From NCBI GenBank assembly GCA_028279645.1, contig JANQNJ010000057.1, positions 1 to 55,121 on the forward strand: a stretch of DNA of 55,121 bases, given 5' to 3'. The notes under the pieces are model-generated. The model searched no databases, was not told the origin of the DNA, and worked only from the letters and a program-made list of their open reading frames with translations. The position numbers and the translations under genes were made by a program. This DNA is from Thermoplasmatota archaeon (GTDB lineage: Archaea > Thermoplasmatota > JAKEGO01 > JANQNJ01). Shown here in pieces: positions 9,858 through 20,798 of the stretch (its first letter is position 1; every line of letters begins with the position of its first letter).

Positions 9858-12800
9858 ATGTTTATATCCCGTATAATCTGGGTAGCTTTTCTAATCTTTT
9901 TTATTTTATTGATAATTACTACACAGATTTCAGCTGGCGAAACTTACGTAGTTGATGATGACAATGGCGATTGGGTCGATTTCATGTCAATTCAGGACGC
10001 CATCAATTCGTCAAATGATCAAGATATCATTAGAATTTACGATGGAACCTTCCATGAAACGATTACGATCAATAGAACTATTACCCTTTATGGAAATGGC
10101 TCACAGGACACAATTGTGGACAGCCCTGGAAATTATTCTGCAATTGAGGTTCTCAATGAATCATGCATAATCTCTCATATTATGGTAATCAATAGCAGAG
10201 ATCTCGAAACAGGTGTCACGATTTCTGCGGACCAATGTACTGTTAAAGACTTGATGATATGCGATTTTTATTATGGGATTTATGCGAGTGATACTGATTA
10301 TCATCAAATGGTCAATATCTCAATTATAAACTGTACCAACGGCCTCTTTCTAACCTATTCCGATAACATTAACATCACTTTCTGCTTATTCGAAGAGTGC
10401 CAGTCAGGAATTCGAGAATGGTTTTCAAGGTCTTACAACATTTTGTTCAATCAATTTCATTCGAATTGGGCAGGAATATATTCAAGATTTGGAGGGTCTC
10501 ATGTTGTGAATAATAACTCATTCGAAAGGAACTCTTACGGATTTTATCTATATGATTCGGATTCGAATTCGATTAAAAGTAATTTTTTTAACAGGTCTAA
10601 GAGCTATGGTGTCTATTCAGATCACAGGTCCAGCAATAATCTCTTCACATTAAACGAATTTCATCACTCATTTAACGCTCCACAAGCCTATGATGATTCA
10701 GGCGGTAATAATTGGGATAGCGGGACCGTTGGGAATTATTGGTCAGATTATACCGGATCAGATAATGACAACAATAGCATTGGTGATGAAGATTATCCAT
10801 TGGAATCAAACACTGATCAAGTTGATAGATATCCGATCTTTCGTTCTAGAACTGTAGAGACCGACACCTATTACGTTGACGATGATGCAAACATTAAATG
10901 GTATAACGATACTAATTTCAGATCAATCCACCAAGCTGTTGAGAATGCCACTGATGGTATGACAATTAGAGTCTTCGATGGGGTCTACAGTGAGAATGTT
11001 TGTTCATTCTATAGCCTATCGTTCATTGGGAACGGTTCTGATCGAGTATCTATCAATGGTTCCGATGATGTCGAAACAATTAAGTTATTGCAGGATCACT
11101 CAGAGATAATAGGTTTTAACATCTCGCATTCACATTCTTTTAAAGCTGGGATCGGTATCTATGCGAATTTCATTAGGATCGAAAACAATACTTTCAAGTG
11201 GTGTTACTATGGGGTCTATGGGGATTTACAGACAGATATCGATATAATCAACAATATATTTATCGATAATAGTCATCATTTAGAGTTTAAATCAGAACGA
11301 AATTCAACTATCATCTCGAATCGATTCATTAATGGAAAATCCTATATACGATCCAATTCTGGAACGGTTTTTGTCAATAATACATTTAATGGTTCGAACG
11401 GAAACGCGATATATTTCATAGAAGGAGGAAAGAATTTGGTAATTAATAACTCCTTTATGAACAATTGGGGCGGGGTTGGAGATAACTCCAATAGAAATAC
11501 CTATCTAGGAAATCTATTCGTTGACAACGACTGGGGAATTCGATTAGACGGTTCAACCAACAGCTCTTTATTCAATAATACTTTCATCAATTGCTCAATT
11601 TATTATTCAGATTCATTGATTGATCGAATTATTAATTATACGATTCCTTCAAACAATACAATCAATGGCCTCCCGATTTACTTCCTTAAGAACATCACGT
11701 CCGTGTCCTTCAATGAAGAAACTTATTGCCTCTTGTTAGCTAATTGTTCCAGCATATTGATCGAAAATATTACGTTTAATAACTCAACTATTCCAATTAT
11801 TAGCAACACGTGTGACAACCTCACAATTAAAGATTGTTATTTCCAAGATGTGGTCCTTGGAATCCTCCTACAGTCATCTAAAGATTGTGTCCTTTTGAAT
11901 AATTCTTTCTCGGGGTGTGATTATAGTATTCAGATAAAATCCTCCACAAATGTCACTATCTCATCTAATGAGCTTGAAAGGGCAATAACAGGCATTACTA
12001 CATATCATTCTAAGCGGATTGCGATTCATAACAATTTAATATCAAACTCATCAACCAGTCATTTTCTACATTATTCTGATTCGATATCCATCGTGGCGGA
12101 AACCTTTAAGAATGGATCCAACGGAATCGTAATATCAAAGACGGAAAACGTTTCTATATCTAATACCTCGTTGAATAATTTCAATGGAAAATCCTTCGAA
12201 ATCAATGGAGAACTAGATAATATCACACTATTCAATGTTTCTTTTCGAAATTATTCGTGCGCGAATACTTCTTCGTTCATCATTGGTGAATACATAGATT
12301 TAATTGTCAATCAAGGTAACACGAGGCTCGAAGGTGTTGATATCAAGATAAACGCCAATAATGAAACGATCTACGCTACTAATTTCTTCGGTGGATCTGA
12401 TAAACGGACCAACACCAATGGCTCCGTGTTGCCCCTCGGGGTCCCGATCCGTATCTACAACGGAACTAATGCACCAACGAATGTTTCCTCTTCAGTAGTT
12501 ATTCATCATCAAGGATTTTTCGAACATCGTGAATTGGATCCAATTAATCGATATAACGAGGTTTTCTACATTCCATCACGTGTATATAATCATGTTCAGG
12601 ACACTTCCTATTACTCCCTCCAATCAGCAATAGATGAAGCTAATACGAATGACGTCATCATGGTTGCCGGTGGATTCTATAATGAATCCTTGTCGATCAC
12701 TTCACCAATTATGATCTTGGGCAAGGGAGCAGACACTGTAATTAGAGGCTCAAATGAGAGCGAACATGTGATAAATATCACATCCGATCACGTTTCGATC

Positions 12801-15800
12801 TCTAACATTTCTATCTCTCCATCGGACAGCTCGATCGACAGAGGGCTTTTCGTTGCAGGTGCGAATAATTGCACATTCAGCAACATCGATATCAGTGGAC
12901 TTTTCGAAGGGGTGAGGATCGGATCATCCGACAACAACACCTTCCGCAACATCAGTCTTCGGTGTATTAATGACGGTTTCATGATGTCTCAATCAGAAGG
13001 GAACCTGATCGAGCTATGTAATCTCAAGAACAATACATTCGGGATCAATATGTCATTCCTTGCTGAGGACAATATTGTCCGGAACAACTCGTTCCTCAGT
13101 AATCGATACGGCTTCCGTATATCGGATTCGAACAACAATACCATCTATTGGAACGAGTTCACCAATAACACCGATTTCGGAATCTCCTGTGAGGAAGGCA
13201 CCCAGGGAAACGTGATCTCGAACAATGTCTTTTCGGCACCTAACGGGACCTATCTGGGTCACGATAATAGTGGTCTTAACCAGTGGGACAATGGTACTCG
13301 CGGGAATCTGTGGGCAAATTATACCGGCAAGGACCCTGACGGTGATGGGATAGGTAATTCGGTCTATCCGATCGCTGGAAGGGGCGATTCCGAAGATCGC
13401 TACCCATTGATGATGGATATCAAGATCGATCTCCAATTCGGCCTGCCGCTATTCAGCAATGGAACTGAGATTTGGATATCTGATAGGACCGAGATCCATC
13501 TATCAACAACATGGCCCGATACAATCATCTACTATCGTACGTACAATGACGATGATTGGACAAGCTGGTCTGCATTTTCATCCAATATCACTCTTGATAA
13601 TTATGGTTCTCATTTCGTGGAGTACTTAGGGCGCAGCGATGGTACAAATGGATCAAGGTTCAACGACACTGTTCATGTGTCCCTCTCTAGACCGAGTACG
13701 AACCTGATGTTCAAAGGTATCGATGAAGATGTCCATTATGTGAACTCTAGTATCTCACAGGTCAAGCCGTTCACTATCAGCAATCTCACGAAGATTGAGC
13801 TCCAGAGCAAAGACGATGGATGCGGAATTCAAAGAACGGTCTACAGGTTGGACAACGGCTCATTAACGAATTACACCGTCCCATTCATTCATCCCGACAT
13901 TGAAGACATCAACCTCACCTATAACGCCTATGATAATCTCGGACGACCCGGACAGACCAGAACTGTGTGGTTCAGGATAATTCCTGCTAATCTGTCCTTT
14001 TCTCGCCTATATGTTGATGATAACGCTGATCCTGGATGGTATGATGATCTACATCTGGAGACCATCGTCTCTGCGCTGGAGTTGGTAGAGATAGATGGGA
14101 CAATACAGATCTTCGCCGGAGAATACAATGAGACCTTCCATGTGGACCGATCCATCTCATTGATAGGGAACGGTTCCAACACAACGTGGATCACAGGTAT
14201 CACTGAAGATGCTGTTGTTAACATCACCGCAGATAACGTGACCTTTTCTGGTTTCAGGATCAATGGATCAGCAGATTCGGCACTCTCCATCTCTGGAGAC
14301 AATGTCGTTCTGGAGGATATCGTGATCACTGGTTTCGAATATGCTATGGCCATAGAGGGATCGGTCAACAGCACTATCTCGAATTCAACCTTCGATGAAA
14401 ATTCATACGGGATATCGATGGACGATAGCGATGTCACGATATCGAACTCGAGTTTCAACAATAATTCCATCGGAGTTCATGTGAAGGATACTGGAGAATT
14501 GGTCGTAACGGATTGTGACCTTCTCTCCAACGGCCTGGATGTTTCTAACAATGGCTCGGCGACGGTTGATGCCATCTACTGTTACTGGGGCCCGACCAGT
14601 GGATCAACCACTCTCGGCCTCTCATCCTCGATCACGGGAAATATCAATTATCTACCATTCAGGACAGAGCCAGTGAACTCTTCAAGTGATAATCTCTCCA
14701 TTTTCGCAGCGACCGATCAGGAGCTTTCTGATTTCAATGGTTCGCTGGACTCGTTCGTGGTCGAATCAGATTGCACCGTGACCATCGATAACTCTACGAT
14801 TTTCCTGAGGACCGATCTTGATGTTAAAAACGGGACCGTGATCTTTAAGAATTGCACAGTGGTGGTTAATGGTACCATCATTGTGAACGCGTCCAGCGAA
14901 TATATTATCGAGAACAGTCAGGACACGTTGATCGTAAACGATATGGTGATCCATGGAACTGCGCTATGGAGCAATTCCAGGGTCCTGATCAGGACACGAC
15001 CATGGTCTAAATATGATATCTCTGTGATGCCAGGAGGACGCTTGACGATAGTTGACGGTTGTGTCGTTTCTTCCTATCATGCTGATTCCACATTCAACAT
15101 GAGCGTCAAGAGAGGCGCAACGCTGTCGATCCAGAACAGTACTGTTTCAAGGTGTGGATTTGACGAGATAGGACGATCCTCGGGCATTGTGGTACAGGCT
15201 TACGATGTTACAATCTCCCATTCGCTCTTTGATCATTGCCCGAACGGGATCACTCTTGACAACGCATCAGGAGTTCTGGTCAATAACAATTCCTTTTCCA
15301 ACTGCACGGTAGGTCTATCGATCACGAACGGATCGGTTGCCAATTCGATCATTGGGAATAGGTTCGATGACTGCGTTTATGGAGCGTATGCATGGAACAA
15401 TGAAGATGGTTCGGTTAACGCTTCGCATAACTGGTGGGGCCACTCATCCGGCCCATTTCACCCAATATCAAATCCTGATGGTTCGGGTGTCAATGTCAGC
15501 GACGCAATTATATTCGATCCATGGTTGAACGCAAGGAACGATCTTGTCGGAGAGAAACCCAATGTCCGACCATTGGTACAGATCGCCTCACCGTTGCATT
15601 ATCAGGTCGTCAGCGGATCGATCATGATCAAAGGCTCAGCTGCCGACCCAGATGGATTGATCCAGTATGTACAGATATCACTTGATGACGGTCCTTGGAC
15701 AAAGGTCAATGGCAGGTCACCTTGGGACTATGAGCTAGACACAACGGAGTATCCAAATGGTGATCTTAACATCAAGATCAGGAGCTTTGATGGTATCGAA

Positions 15801-16031
15801 TATAGCCAGGAGAGTAGTATTGACATCATGATCAATAACAGGGGAGATGGATCGCGGGATACGGATTCTGAAGATCGTGGGATCGGCATTGGACCGATAT
15901 TCTTGGTTACTTCGGTGATCTGTGTGATGGTCCTGATCATGATCCTTCATCGAAGAACACAGGAACGAATCAATGTGATCAGATCATCGAAAAAGAAGAC
16001 CGATCCGGTCAAGAGAAGGAAGATCAAATGA
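9858..16031 (+). CDS. Giant (~2,057 aa) NosD-like multi-module beta-helix surface protein, C-terminal TM
   Basis: Four N-cap-like segments (ETYVVDDDNGDWVDFMSIQDAI; DTYYVDDDANIKWYNDTNFRSIHQAV; VQDTSYYSLQSAIDEA; LYVDDNADPGWYDDLHLETIVSAL), two GNxWxxYTGxDxDxxxIGxxxYP motifs, Asn-rich beta-helix coils, TM IGPIFLVTSVICVMVLIMIL then basic tail. Confidence 0.88.
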   Translation: MFISRIIWVAFLIFFILLIITTQISAGETYVVDDDNGDWVDFMSIQDAINSSNDQDIIRIYDGTFHETITINRTITLYGNGSQDTIVDSPGNYSAIEVLNESCIISHIMVINSRDLETGVTISADQCTVKDLMICDFYYGIYASDTDYHQMVNISIINCTNGLFLTYSDNINITFCLFEECQSGIREWFSRSYNILFNQFHSNWAGIYSRFGGSHVVNNNSFERNSYGFYLYDSDSNSIKSNFFNRSKSYGVYSDHRSSNNLFTLNEFHHSFNAPQAYDDSGGNNWDSGTVGNYWSDYTGSDNDNNSIGDEDYPLESNTDQVDRYPIFRSRTVETDTYYVDDDANIKWYNDTNFRSIHQAVENATDGMTIRVFDGVYSENVCSFYSLSFIGNGSDRVSINGSDDVETIKLLQDHSEIIGFNISHSHSFKAGIGIYANFIRIENNTFKWCYYGVYGDLQTDIDIINNIFIDNSHHLEFKSERNSTIISNRFINGKSYIRSNSGTVFVNNTFNGSNGNAIYFIEGGKNLVINNSFMNNWGGVGDNSNRNTYLGNLFVDNDWGIRLDGSTNSSLFNNTFINCSIYYSDSLIDRIINYTIPSNNTINGLPIYFLKNITSVSFNEETYCLLLANCSSILIENITFNNSTIPIISNTCDNLTIKDCYFQDVVLGILLQSSKDCVLLNNSFSGCDYSIQIKSSTNVTISSNELERAITGITTYHSKRIAIHNNLISNSSTSHFLHYSDSISIVAETFKNGSNGIVISKTENVSISNTSLNNFNGKSFEINGELDNITLFNVSFRNYSCANTSSFIIGEYIDLIVNQGNTRLEGVDIKINANNETIYATNFFGGSDKRTNTNGSVLPLGVPIRIYNGTNAPTNVSSSVVIHHQGFFEHRELDPINRYNEVFYIPSRVYNHVQDTSYYSLQSAIDEANTNDVIMVAGGFYNESLSITSPIMILGKGADTVIRGSNESEHVINITSDHVSISNISISPSDSSIDRGLFVAGANNCTFSNIDISGLFEGVRIGSSDNNTFRNISLRCINDGFMMSQSEGNLIELCNLKNNTFGINMSFLAEDNIVRNNSFLSNRYGFRISDSNNNTIYWNEFTNNTDFGISCEEGTQGNVISNNVFSAPNGTYLGHDNSGLNQWDNGTRGNLWANYTGKDPDGDGIGNSVYPIAGRGDSEDRYPLMMDIKIDLQFGLPLFSNGTEIWISDRTEIHLSTTWPDTIIYYRTYNDDDWTSWSAFSSNITLDNYGSHFVEYLGRSDGTNGSRFNDTVHVSLSRPSTNLMFKGIDEDVHYVNSSISQVKPFTISNLTKIELQSKDDGCGIQRTVYRLDNGSLTNYTVPFIHPDIEDINLTYNAYDNLGRPGQTRTVWFRIIPANLSFSRLYVDDNADPGWYDDLHLETIVSALELVEIDGTIQIFAGEYNETFHVDRSISLIGNGSNTTWITGITEDAVVNITADNVTFSGFRINGSADSALSISGDNVVLEDIVITGFEYAMAIEGSVNSTISNSTFDENSYGISMDDSDVTISNSSFNNNSIGVHVKDTGELVVTDCDLLSNGLDVSNNGSATVDAIYCYWGPTSGSTTLGLSSSITGNINYLPFRTEPVNSSSDNLSIFAATDQELSDFNGSLDSFVVESDCTVTIDNSTIFLRTDLDVKNGTVIFKNCTVVVNGTIIVNASSEYIIENSQDTLIVNDMVIHGTALWSNSRVLIRTRPWSKYDISVMPGGRLTIVDGCVVSSYHADSTFNMSVKRGATLSIQNSTVSRCGFDEIGRSSGIVVQAYDVTISHSLFDHCPNGITLDNASGVLVNNNSFSNCTVGLSITNGSVANSIIGNRFDDCVYGAYAWNNEDGSVNASHNWWGHSSGPFHPISNPDGSGVNVSDAIIFDPWLNARNDLVGEKPNVRPLVQIASPLHYQVVSGSIMIKGSAADPDGLIQYVQISLDDGPWTKVNGRSPWDYELDTTEYPNGDLNIKIRSFDGIEYSQESSIDIMINNRGDGSRDTDSEDRGIGIGPIFLVTSVICVMVLIMILHRRTQERINVIRSSKKKTDPVKRRKIK

Positions 16032-16037
16032 GCCTGC

Positions 16038-17780
16038 TCACATCGCCCAGTAATCGCTCTCCTTCCTCTTGATGGCGATGACCTTCTCCAGGAGCTCCTC
16101 CTCCTCCATGGTGAGCTCCATCTTCTTCAACGCCTTCGCGTCAGCTTCGGGCAGGTCTACCAATAACACATCCCCGCCCTTTATCTGCCTGCCGACGGTC
16201 ACGTTCGGGATCGATATCGCCACTTCCTCTCCCACTCTGGCCTCGTTCCGCGACTCCTCTCCGGACCGTATCGATTTGATCGTTCCGATGACGCGACCAT
16301 CCTCACGGAGGATGCCCTGTCCTACCCTCAATCGTCCCGCGAGAACACGCACTCCAACTACGGCTGGCTTGCTCACCCGGAATATGTATTCGGGGAATAT
16401 CTTGAACTGTCCGGGGTAGGCCATCTTCATCCTGGAGGCTTCTTCGAGCTCGACCTTCTTAGCGTCGGCCCACTCGATGTAATCGTCCTTTAGTCTGTAG
16501 ATGACGTTGCCGGTGACGACCTTGACATCGGTCTCGTTGATCGCCTCTTTGGCGTCGGGAAGGATATTTACATTGAATGCAAGGATCGCCCTGAAGAGCG
16601 GGTCCTTGTGCATGGAGACCTCGACCACGTCCCTGCGCGAGACGTCTCCGATGCCTACCTTCTTGATGGGGACCTTCTCTTGTTCCAGTTCGAAGGAGAG
16701 GGCCTCCAGGGAGCCGATGGCATCGCCCTTCACGAAGATGCCGGCCTCCTTGGTCGTGATATGGTCGACGATGAACTTCTCCGCTTCCAGGTCGGTGTCC
16801 TTGGTCATGACCTTTACCGGAGAACCGGCGATCACGCCCTCCAGGTCCTGGCACGCGATCTTCACTCCTGCGGCAGCACTGATGATCTTGTCCGAATCGA
16901 ACCTCTCCCTCGGGTCCCTGATCTCGTCAAGGGGTTTTGGCGAGAGCAGCGCTTTGATCCTCGTGACCTTCGGGCCGTTGATGGTGTGGACCAAAAGCTC
17001 ATCCGTCGATCTTACTGAGCCGCGGTAGATGATCGTATCGATGGTCGTACCTAGCCCCTTCTCCTCCTTGACCTCGAGTATGGTCCCCTCCCCAGGCAAC
17101 GCTTCCTCGTCCGCCAGATGCTCCTCCAGGAACCTCTGTGCAAGTCCCACTAACAGAAGCAGCAGATCTGGCACGCCTTCGCCTTCCCTTGCCGAGATGG
17201 GAACGATCGCTATCGTCTTGGTGAAATCGGATATCCTGTCGAACCGGTCGGCCGGGACACCCTCGTCGTGCAGGTCGCCGATGATCTCGTAGAAACGCTC
17301 CTCAAGTCGTTTCTTCGTCGATTTGTTCTGCGCCGCTACCGATTTGGCGAAGGGCTTTCCTGGTTGCTTGCGCCATCCCTGCAGCCTGTCGATCTTGTTC
17401 AGGGCGATGATGAACGGCGTCTTGTGGTTCTTCAGGATGTTTATCGACTCGATGGTCTGGGGTTTCAACCCCTCCATGACATCGACGATCAGGACCGCGA
17501 TATCGGCGAGGTTCCCGCCCCTTGATCTCAATGAGGTGAAGGCATAATGACCGGGAGTGTCGATGAAAAGAAGCCCGGGCACCTTGAAGCCCTCGGGTTT
17601 CATCATCCCCTCGCAGATGTTGATGATCGTATCGAGGGGGACCTCGGTGGCTCCGATGTGCTGGGTTATCTTCCCGGCCTCCCTTTCTGCCACGCCGGAG
17701 CCGCGTATGTGGTCAAGTAGCGTCGTCTTGCCATGGTCGACATGACCTAGAATGCTGACTATCGGTTTTCTGATCCTCAT
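16038..17780 (-). CDS. infB: Translation initiation factor IF-2 / aIF5B
   Basis: MRIRKPIVSILGHVDHGKTTLLDHIRGSGVAEREAGKITQHIGATEVP; DTPGHYAF. Confidence 0.97.
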   Translation of the reverse strand: MRIRKPIVSILGHVDHGKTTLLDHIRGSGVAEREAGKITQHIGATEVPLDTIINICEGMMKPEGFKVPGLLFIDTPGHYAFTSLRSRGGNLADIAVLIVDVMEGLKPQTIESINILKNHKTPFIIALNKIDRLQGWRKQPGKPFAKSVAAQNKSTKKRLEERFYEIIGDLHDEGVPADRFDRISDFTKTIAIVPISAREGEGVPDLLLLLVGLAQRFLEEHLADEEALPGEGTILEVKEEKGLGTTIDTIIYRGSVRSTDELLVHTINGPKVTRIKALLSPKPLDEIRDPRERFDSDKIISAAAGVKIACQDLEGVIAGSPVKVMTKDTDLEAEKFIVDHITTKEAGIFVKGDAIGSLEALSFELEQEKVPIKKVGIGDVSRRDVVEVSMHKDPLFRAILAFNVNILPDAKEAINETDVKVVTGNVIYRLKDDYIEWADAKKVELEEASRMKMAYPGQFKIFPEYIFRVSKPAVVGVRVLAGRLRVGQGILREDGRVIGTIKSIRSGEESRNEARVGEEVAISIPNVTVGRQIKGGDVLLVDLPEADAKALKKMELTMEEEELLEKVIAIKRKESDYWAM

Positions 17781-17821
17781 GAGGGGTCCCCTCCGGGATC
17801 CTTATTTGAGCCGCGTCCGGG

Positions 17822-18277
17822 CTACTCGAACAGCCAGGCCGCGTCGATCCTGGTGTAATCCACCAGCTCGTCATCGTCGAAGAAGAGTCCGATCTCCCTC
17901 TCGGCGCTGGCCAGAGAGTCGGAACCGTGAATGATGTTCCTTCCTATCATCTGACCGTAGTCGCAGCGGATCGTTCCGGGTGTCGCGTCCTGGGGGTTCG
18001 TGGCTCCCAGGAACTTCCTGACCATCTCCACCGCGTTGTCGCCCTCAAGCACCATGGCCACCACGGGTCCTGATGTGATGTAGCTCATGAGCTTCTCGTA
18101 GAAGGGCTTTCCAACATGTTCGCCGTAATGCCTCGAGGCAAGGTCCTCGGAGATCAGCATGAGCTTCATGCCCACCATCTTGATGCCCTTCTTCTCGAAG
18201 CGGGAGATTATCTCACCTGCGTGTCCTCTCTGGACCGCATCGGGTTTGAGCATAACGAAAGTACGTTCCATCGCCAT
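17822..18277 (-). CDS. ndk: Nucleoside diphosphate kinase
   Basis: [51 protein letters not shown]. Confidence 0.97.
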   Translation of the reverse strand: MAMERTFVMLKPDAVQRGHAGEIISRFEKKGIKMVGMKLMLISEDLASRHYGEHVGKPFYEKLMSYITSGPVVAMVLEGDNAVEMVRKFLGATNPQDATPGTIRCDYGQMIGRNIIHGSDSLASAEREIGLFFDDDELVDYTRIDAAWLFE

Positions 18278-18305
18278 ATCTGTTCACCTCCACCGTTGCG
18301 CCGCA

Positions 18306-18485
18306 TCAGCGCTTGTAGTGCTCGGACCACTTCACGCGCCGCGGGACGCGCTTGAGCTTGAACATGTTCTTGTGGCATTTGTTCGAGCAGAAGTGATGGA
18401 CGGAACCGTCCTTGAGAACGTGCATCCTGCCGGTGCCGGGCTCGATCTTGACACCGCAGAACGAACATACGCTTGTATCAACCAT
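18306..18485 (-). CDS. rpl24e: Ribosomal protein L24e
   Basis: [59 protein letters not shown]; start moved to internal Met. Confidence 0.95.
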   Translation of the reverse strand: MVDTSVCSFCGVKIEPGTGRMHVLKDGSVHHFCSNKCHKNMFKLKRVPRRVKWSEHYKR

Positions 18486-18507
18486 TTGTACCACCCGTTC
18501 CGCATGC

Positions 18508-18720
18508 CTAGCGGACGTTGAGCTTCCTCGCCTCTCGGGCGGTCTCCCTGAGGAGAAGCACGTCACCGACCACGACGGGTCCCGTCGCGTTCCGGGTGAT
18601 GATCCGGCCCTTGTCCTTTCCGTCAAGGACCCTGACCTTTACCTGGCTGGCCTCTCCGGCCATACCGGTCTTTCCAATGACCTCCACGACCTCTGCCGGG
18701 AAGCCTATGATCTCGCTCAT
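18508..18720 (-). CDS. rps28e: Ribosomal protein S28e
   Basis: [61 protein letters not shown]. Confidence 0.97.
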   Translation of the reverse strand: MSEIIGFPAEVVEVIGKTGMAGEASQVKVRVLDGKDKGRIITRNATGPVVVGDVLLLRETAREARKLNVR

Positions 18721-18735
18721 CGGTCAATACCCCCT

Positions 18736-19104
18736 TCACTCGGACTTAAGCGGAAGCTGCTTGACCAGTCCGTCGAGAGCTGTCTTCGCCTTTCCGGGCT
18801 TCGAGATAGCAACGGCGGATGTGGGTACCATCAGACCGGAGGCCGCGCCAAGCTCCTTCTTGCTGGGCACGTAGGAGTAAGCGATCTTCTTCTCGTTGCA
18901 CAGCATCGGGATGTGCGCGAGGATCTCCTCGGGCTGAATGTCCTCTGCCATCACAACGAACTTCGCGGTCCCGCGCTCGACCATCTTGGTGACCTCGTTG
19001 GTCCCCTTGTGGATCTTACCGGTGTCCCTGGCCATCTCTACTATCTCGTAGACCGTGTTCACAAGTTCCTTCGGCATCTCGTATCTTACATATATGGGTG
19101 CCAT
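18736..19104 (-). CDS. rpl7ae: Ribosomal protein L7Ae (also a C/D and K-turn RNA-binding protein)
   Basis: [47 protein letters not shown]. Confidence 0.97.
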   Translation of the reverse strand: MAPIYVRYEMPKELVNTVYEIVEMARDTGKIHKGTNEVTKMVERGTAKFVVMAEDIQPEEILAHIPMLCNEKKIAYSYVPSKKELGAASGLMVPTSAVAISKPGKAKTALDGLVKQLPLKSE

Positions 19105-19158
19105 AAAACCACCTCATTCAGGTTGTTACCGTCATTCATCGGCCCTTCACCATATAGG

Positions 19159-19171
19159 ATTATATATAAAA
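19159..19171 (-). promoter_or_regulatory. Archaeal TATA-box candidate for the rpl7ae-rps28e-rpl24e-ndk-infB operon
   Basis: Minus-strand ttttatatataat ~55 nt upstream of the rpl7ae ATG at 19104. Confidence 0.5.
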
Positions 19172-19236
19172 CCCTTTCCCATGCGGCCTGCTACGGCCCT
19201 GAGCCTGATCATGTCGTCCAGGCCCTGAAGGAACCC

Positions 19237-19599
19237 TCAGCAGGTGAGATGGAACGCCCCGAGGACCTGCGCCGACTCATGTACGTCGTTGTATATATCG
19301 ACGGTCATTCCCGTGGTCTCGATGATGAGCTCTATCCCTCTGGTCCTGGCGAGGGCCTTGACCTCGTCGCTCACCTTCATGAGCCCGTTCTCACCGGTCC
19401 CGATTATCAGTATATCCGGGCCCGATCTCAGAAGGTGGGTGATGTCGTCAGGGACGACCTCGTGGCCATTGATCCTGCGCCACACGGTGACCCTGCCGTT
19501 CGGCATGATGGCGATATCGGATGTGAACCTCCTGTGGTTCACTACCATCTCCCCGAACTTGTACTCGTTTATCATAGGACCCCATATTATCATGGGCAC
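19237..19599 (-). CDS. Mth938/DUF498-like small protein
   Basis: NHRRFTSDIAIMPNGRVTVWRRINGHEVVPDDITHLLRSGPDILIIGTGENGLMKVSDEV. Confidence 0.8.
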   Translation of the reverse strand: MPMIIWGPMINEYKFGEMVVNHRRFTSDIAIMPNGRVTVWRRINGHEVVPDDITHLLRSGPDILIIGTGENGLMKVSDEVKALARTRGIELIIETTGMTVDIYNDVHESAQVLGAFHLTC

Positions 19600-19745
19600 G
19601 GCGGATATTTAAGGATTTCAATGGAAGCGCAGGTCCAGGGAACATCGGAACCAATTAAATAGCCCAGAGTGATTCATGACCGATGGGGAACAGAAACGAG
19701 AAGGACCACGGAAGCGATTGCGATGTTCAGGGACGCGAAAGGCCG

Positions 19746-20798
19746 ATGTTCAGGAAGGCGGAGATACTGTTCCTGGATTCGGTCCAGTTAGACCCGTCGG
19801 TGCATCTGCCTCACCCTATGTCGAGGTCAAGGTCCGGACCGCGCTCCTCTTTCAACCACATATTCATGACATGGGAGGACCACGTGGTAAGGATACCAGT
19901 TTCGAGGGAGCCGGCCGAGGCCAGACTGGTCAAGGATGGCGAGGTGGATACATTTTCTATCATCAAAGAGGATGAGGTCCTTGCGTCCGGCCTCGAAATG
20001 GTCGAGGCTCCGATCCACGCGCCGGGACAGGCCTTCATCTCCCTCAGGAACAGGTGCATCTACGACTGCGCGTTCTGTGAGATCGCGAGCTCGTGCACCC
20101 CTGCCGAGGAGGACGGACCCGACGACCTGACACCGAGTCAGTGGGTCGAAAGGATCGCTCCGCTCGTCGAGGAGGGACGGATACGTTCGATAGCTGTAAC
20201 GAGCGGTGTCTGGCCCGATGACGCTGCGACCTTCGTCGAGATCCTGGATGTCGTGCGTCTCTCCCGGGCCCGCTGGCCCAATATCCCTATAGGCGTTGAG
20301 CCAAATCCCGCCGAGGGACCTGTGCTCGACATCCTACGTTCCATGGGAGCCACCGAGATCAAGATCAATGTTCAATGCGCCGATCCCTCGATCTATCCCG
20401 ATATCTGTGCAGGTCTGGACCTGCCATCGGTCCTGCATTCCCTCGAGGCGGCCGTCGGGACCTTCGGCTGGGGGAAGGTGACATCCAACATAATAATAGG
20501 GCTCTCATCAGCCGATTCGATACGATCGATGATAGATAGGCTGTGTTCCATGGGTGTCGTTCCTACCCTTCGGCCGCTGGCCGTCACTGATGCGAACCGG
20601 GACCGCCTTGAACGCTTCGTCGATCCCGATCATGGGCCTGAGCAGGTGATCGAGCTCTCGAAGTATGCGGCAAAGGCCCTGGAGAAGAACGGCCTCACGA
20701 CCAGGAAGTTCAGGACGATGTGCCTCGCTTGCGGCGGCTGCGACCTGGTCCCCCTCTGGGATGTCGGACCGGGAAGGGGAGTGGAGGAGCTCCCTTGA
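19746..20798 (+). CDS. Radical SAM protein of unresolved subfamily
   Basis: RNRCIYDCAFCEI gives the CxxxCxxC motif; second Cys cluster CLACGGC near the C-terminus; start taken at MFRKAEILFLDSVQ. Confidence 0.8.
   Translation: MFRKAEILFLDSVQLDPSVHLPHPMSRSRSGPRSSFNHIFMTWEDHVVRIPVSREPAEARLVKDGEVDTFSIIKEDEVLASGLEMVEAPIHAPGQAFISLRNRCIYDCAFCEIASSCTPAEEDGPDDLTPSQWVERIAPLVEEGRIRSIAVTSGVWPDDAATFVEILDVVRLSRARWPNIPIGVEPNPAEGPVLDILRSMGATEIKINVQCADPSIYPDICAGLDLPSVLHSLEAAVGTFGWGKVTSNIIIGLSSADSIRSMIDRLCSMGVVPTLRPLAVTDANRDRLERFVDPDHGPEQVIELSKYAAKALEKNGLTTRKFRTMCLACGGCDLVPLWDVGPGRGVEELP

Noticed and set aside
16459-17028. Out-of-frame ORFs inside infB
   Set aside because: Overlap a certain infB reading frame; Arg/Gly-rich shadow translations.
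18412-19662. 416-aa plus-strand ORF
   Set aside because: Fully antisense to rpl24e, rps28e, rpl7ae and the DUF498-like gene, all clearly recognisable; explained by codon bias in GC-rich DNA.
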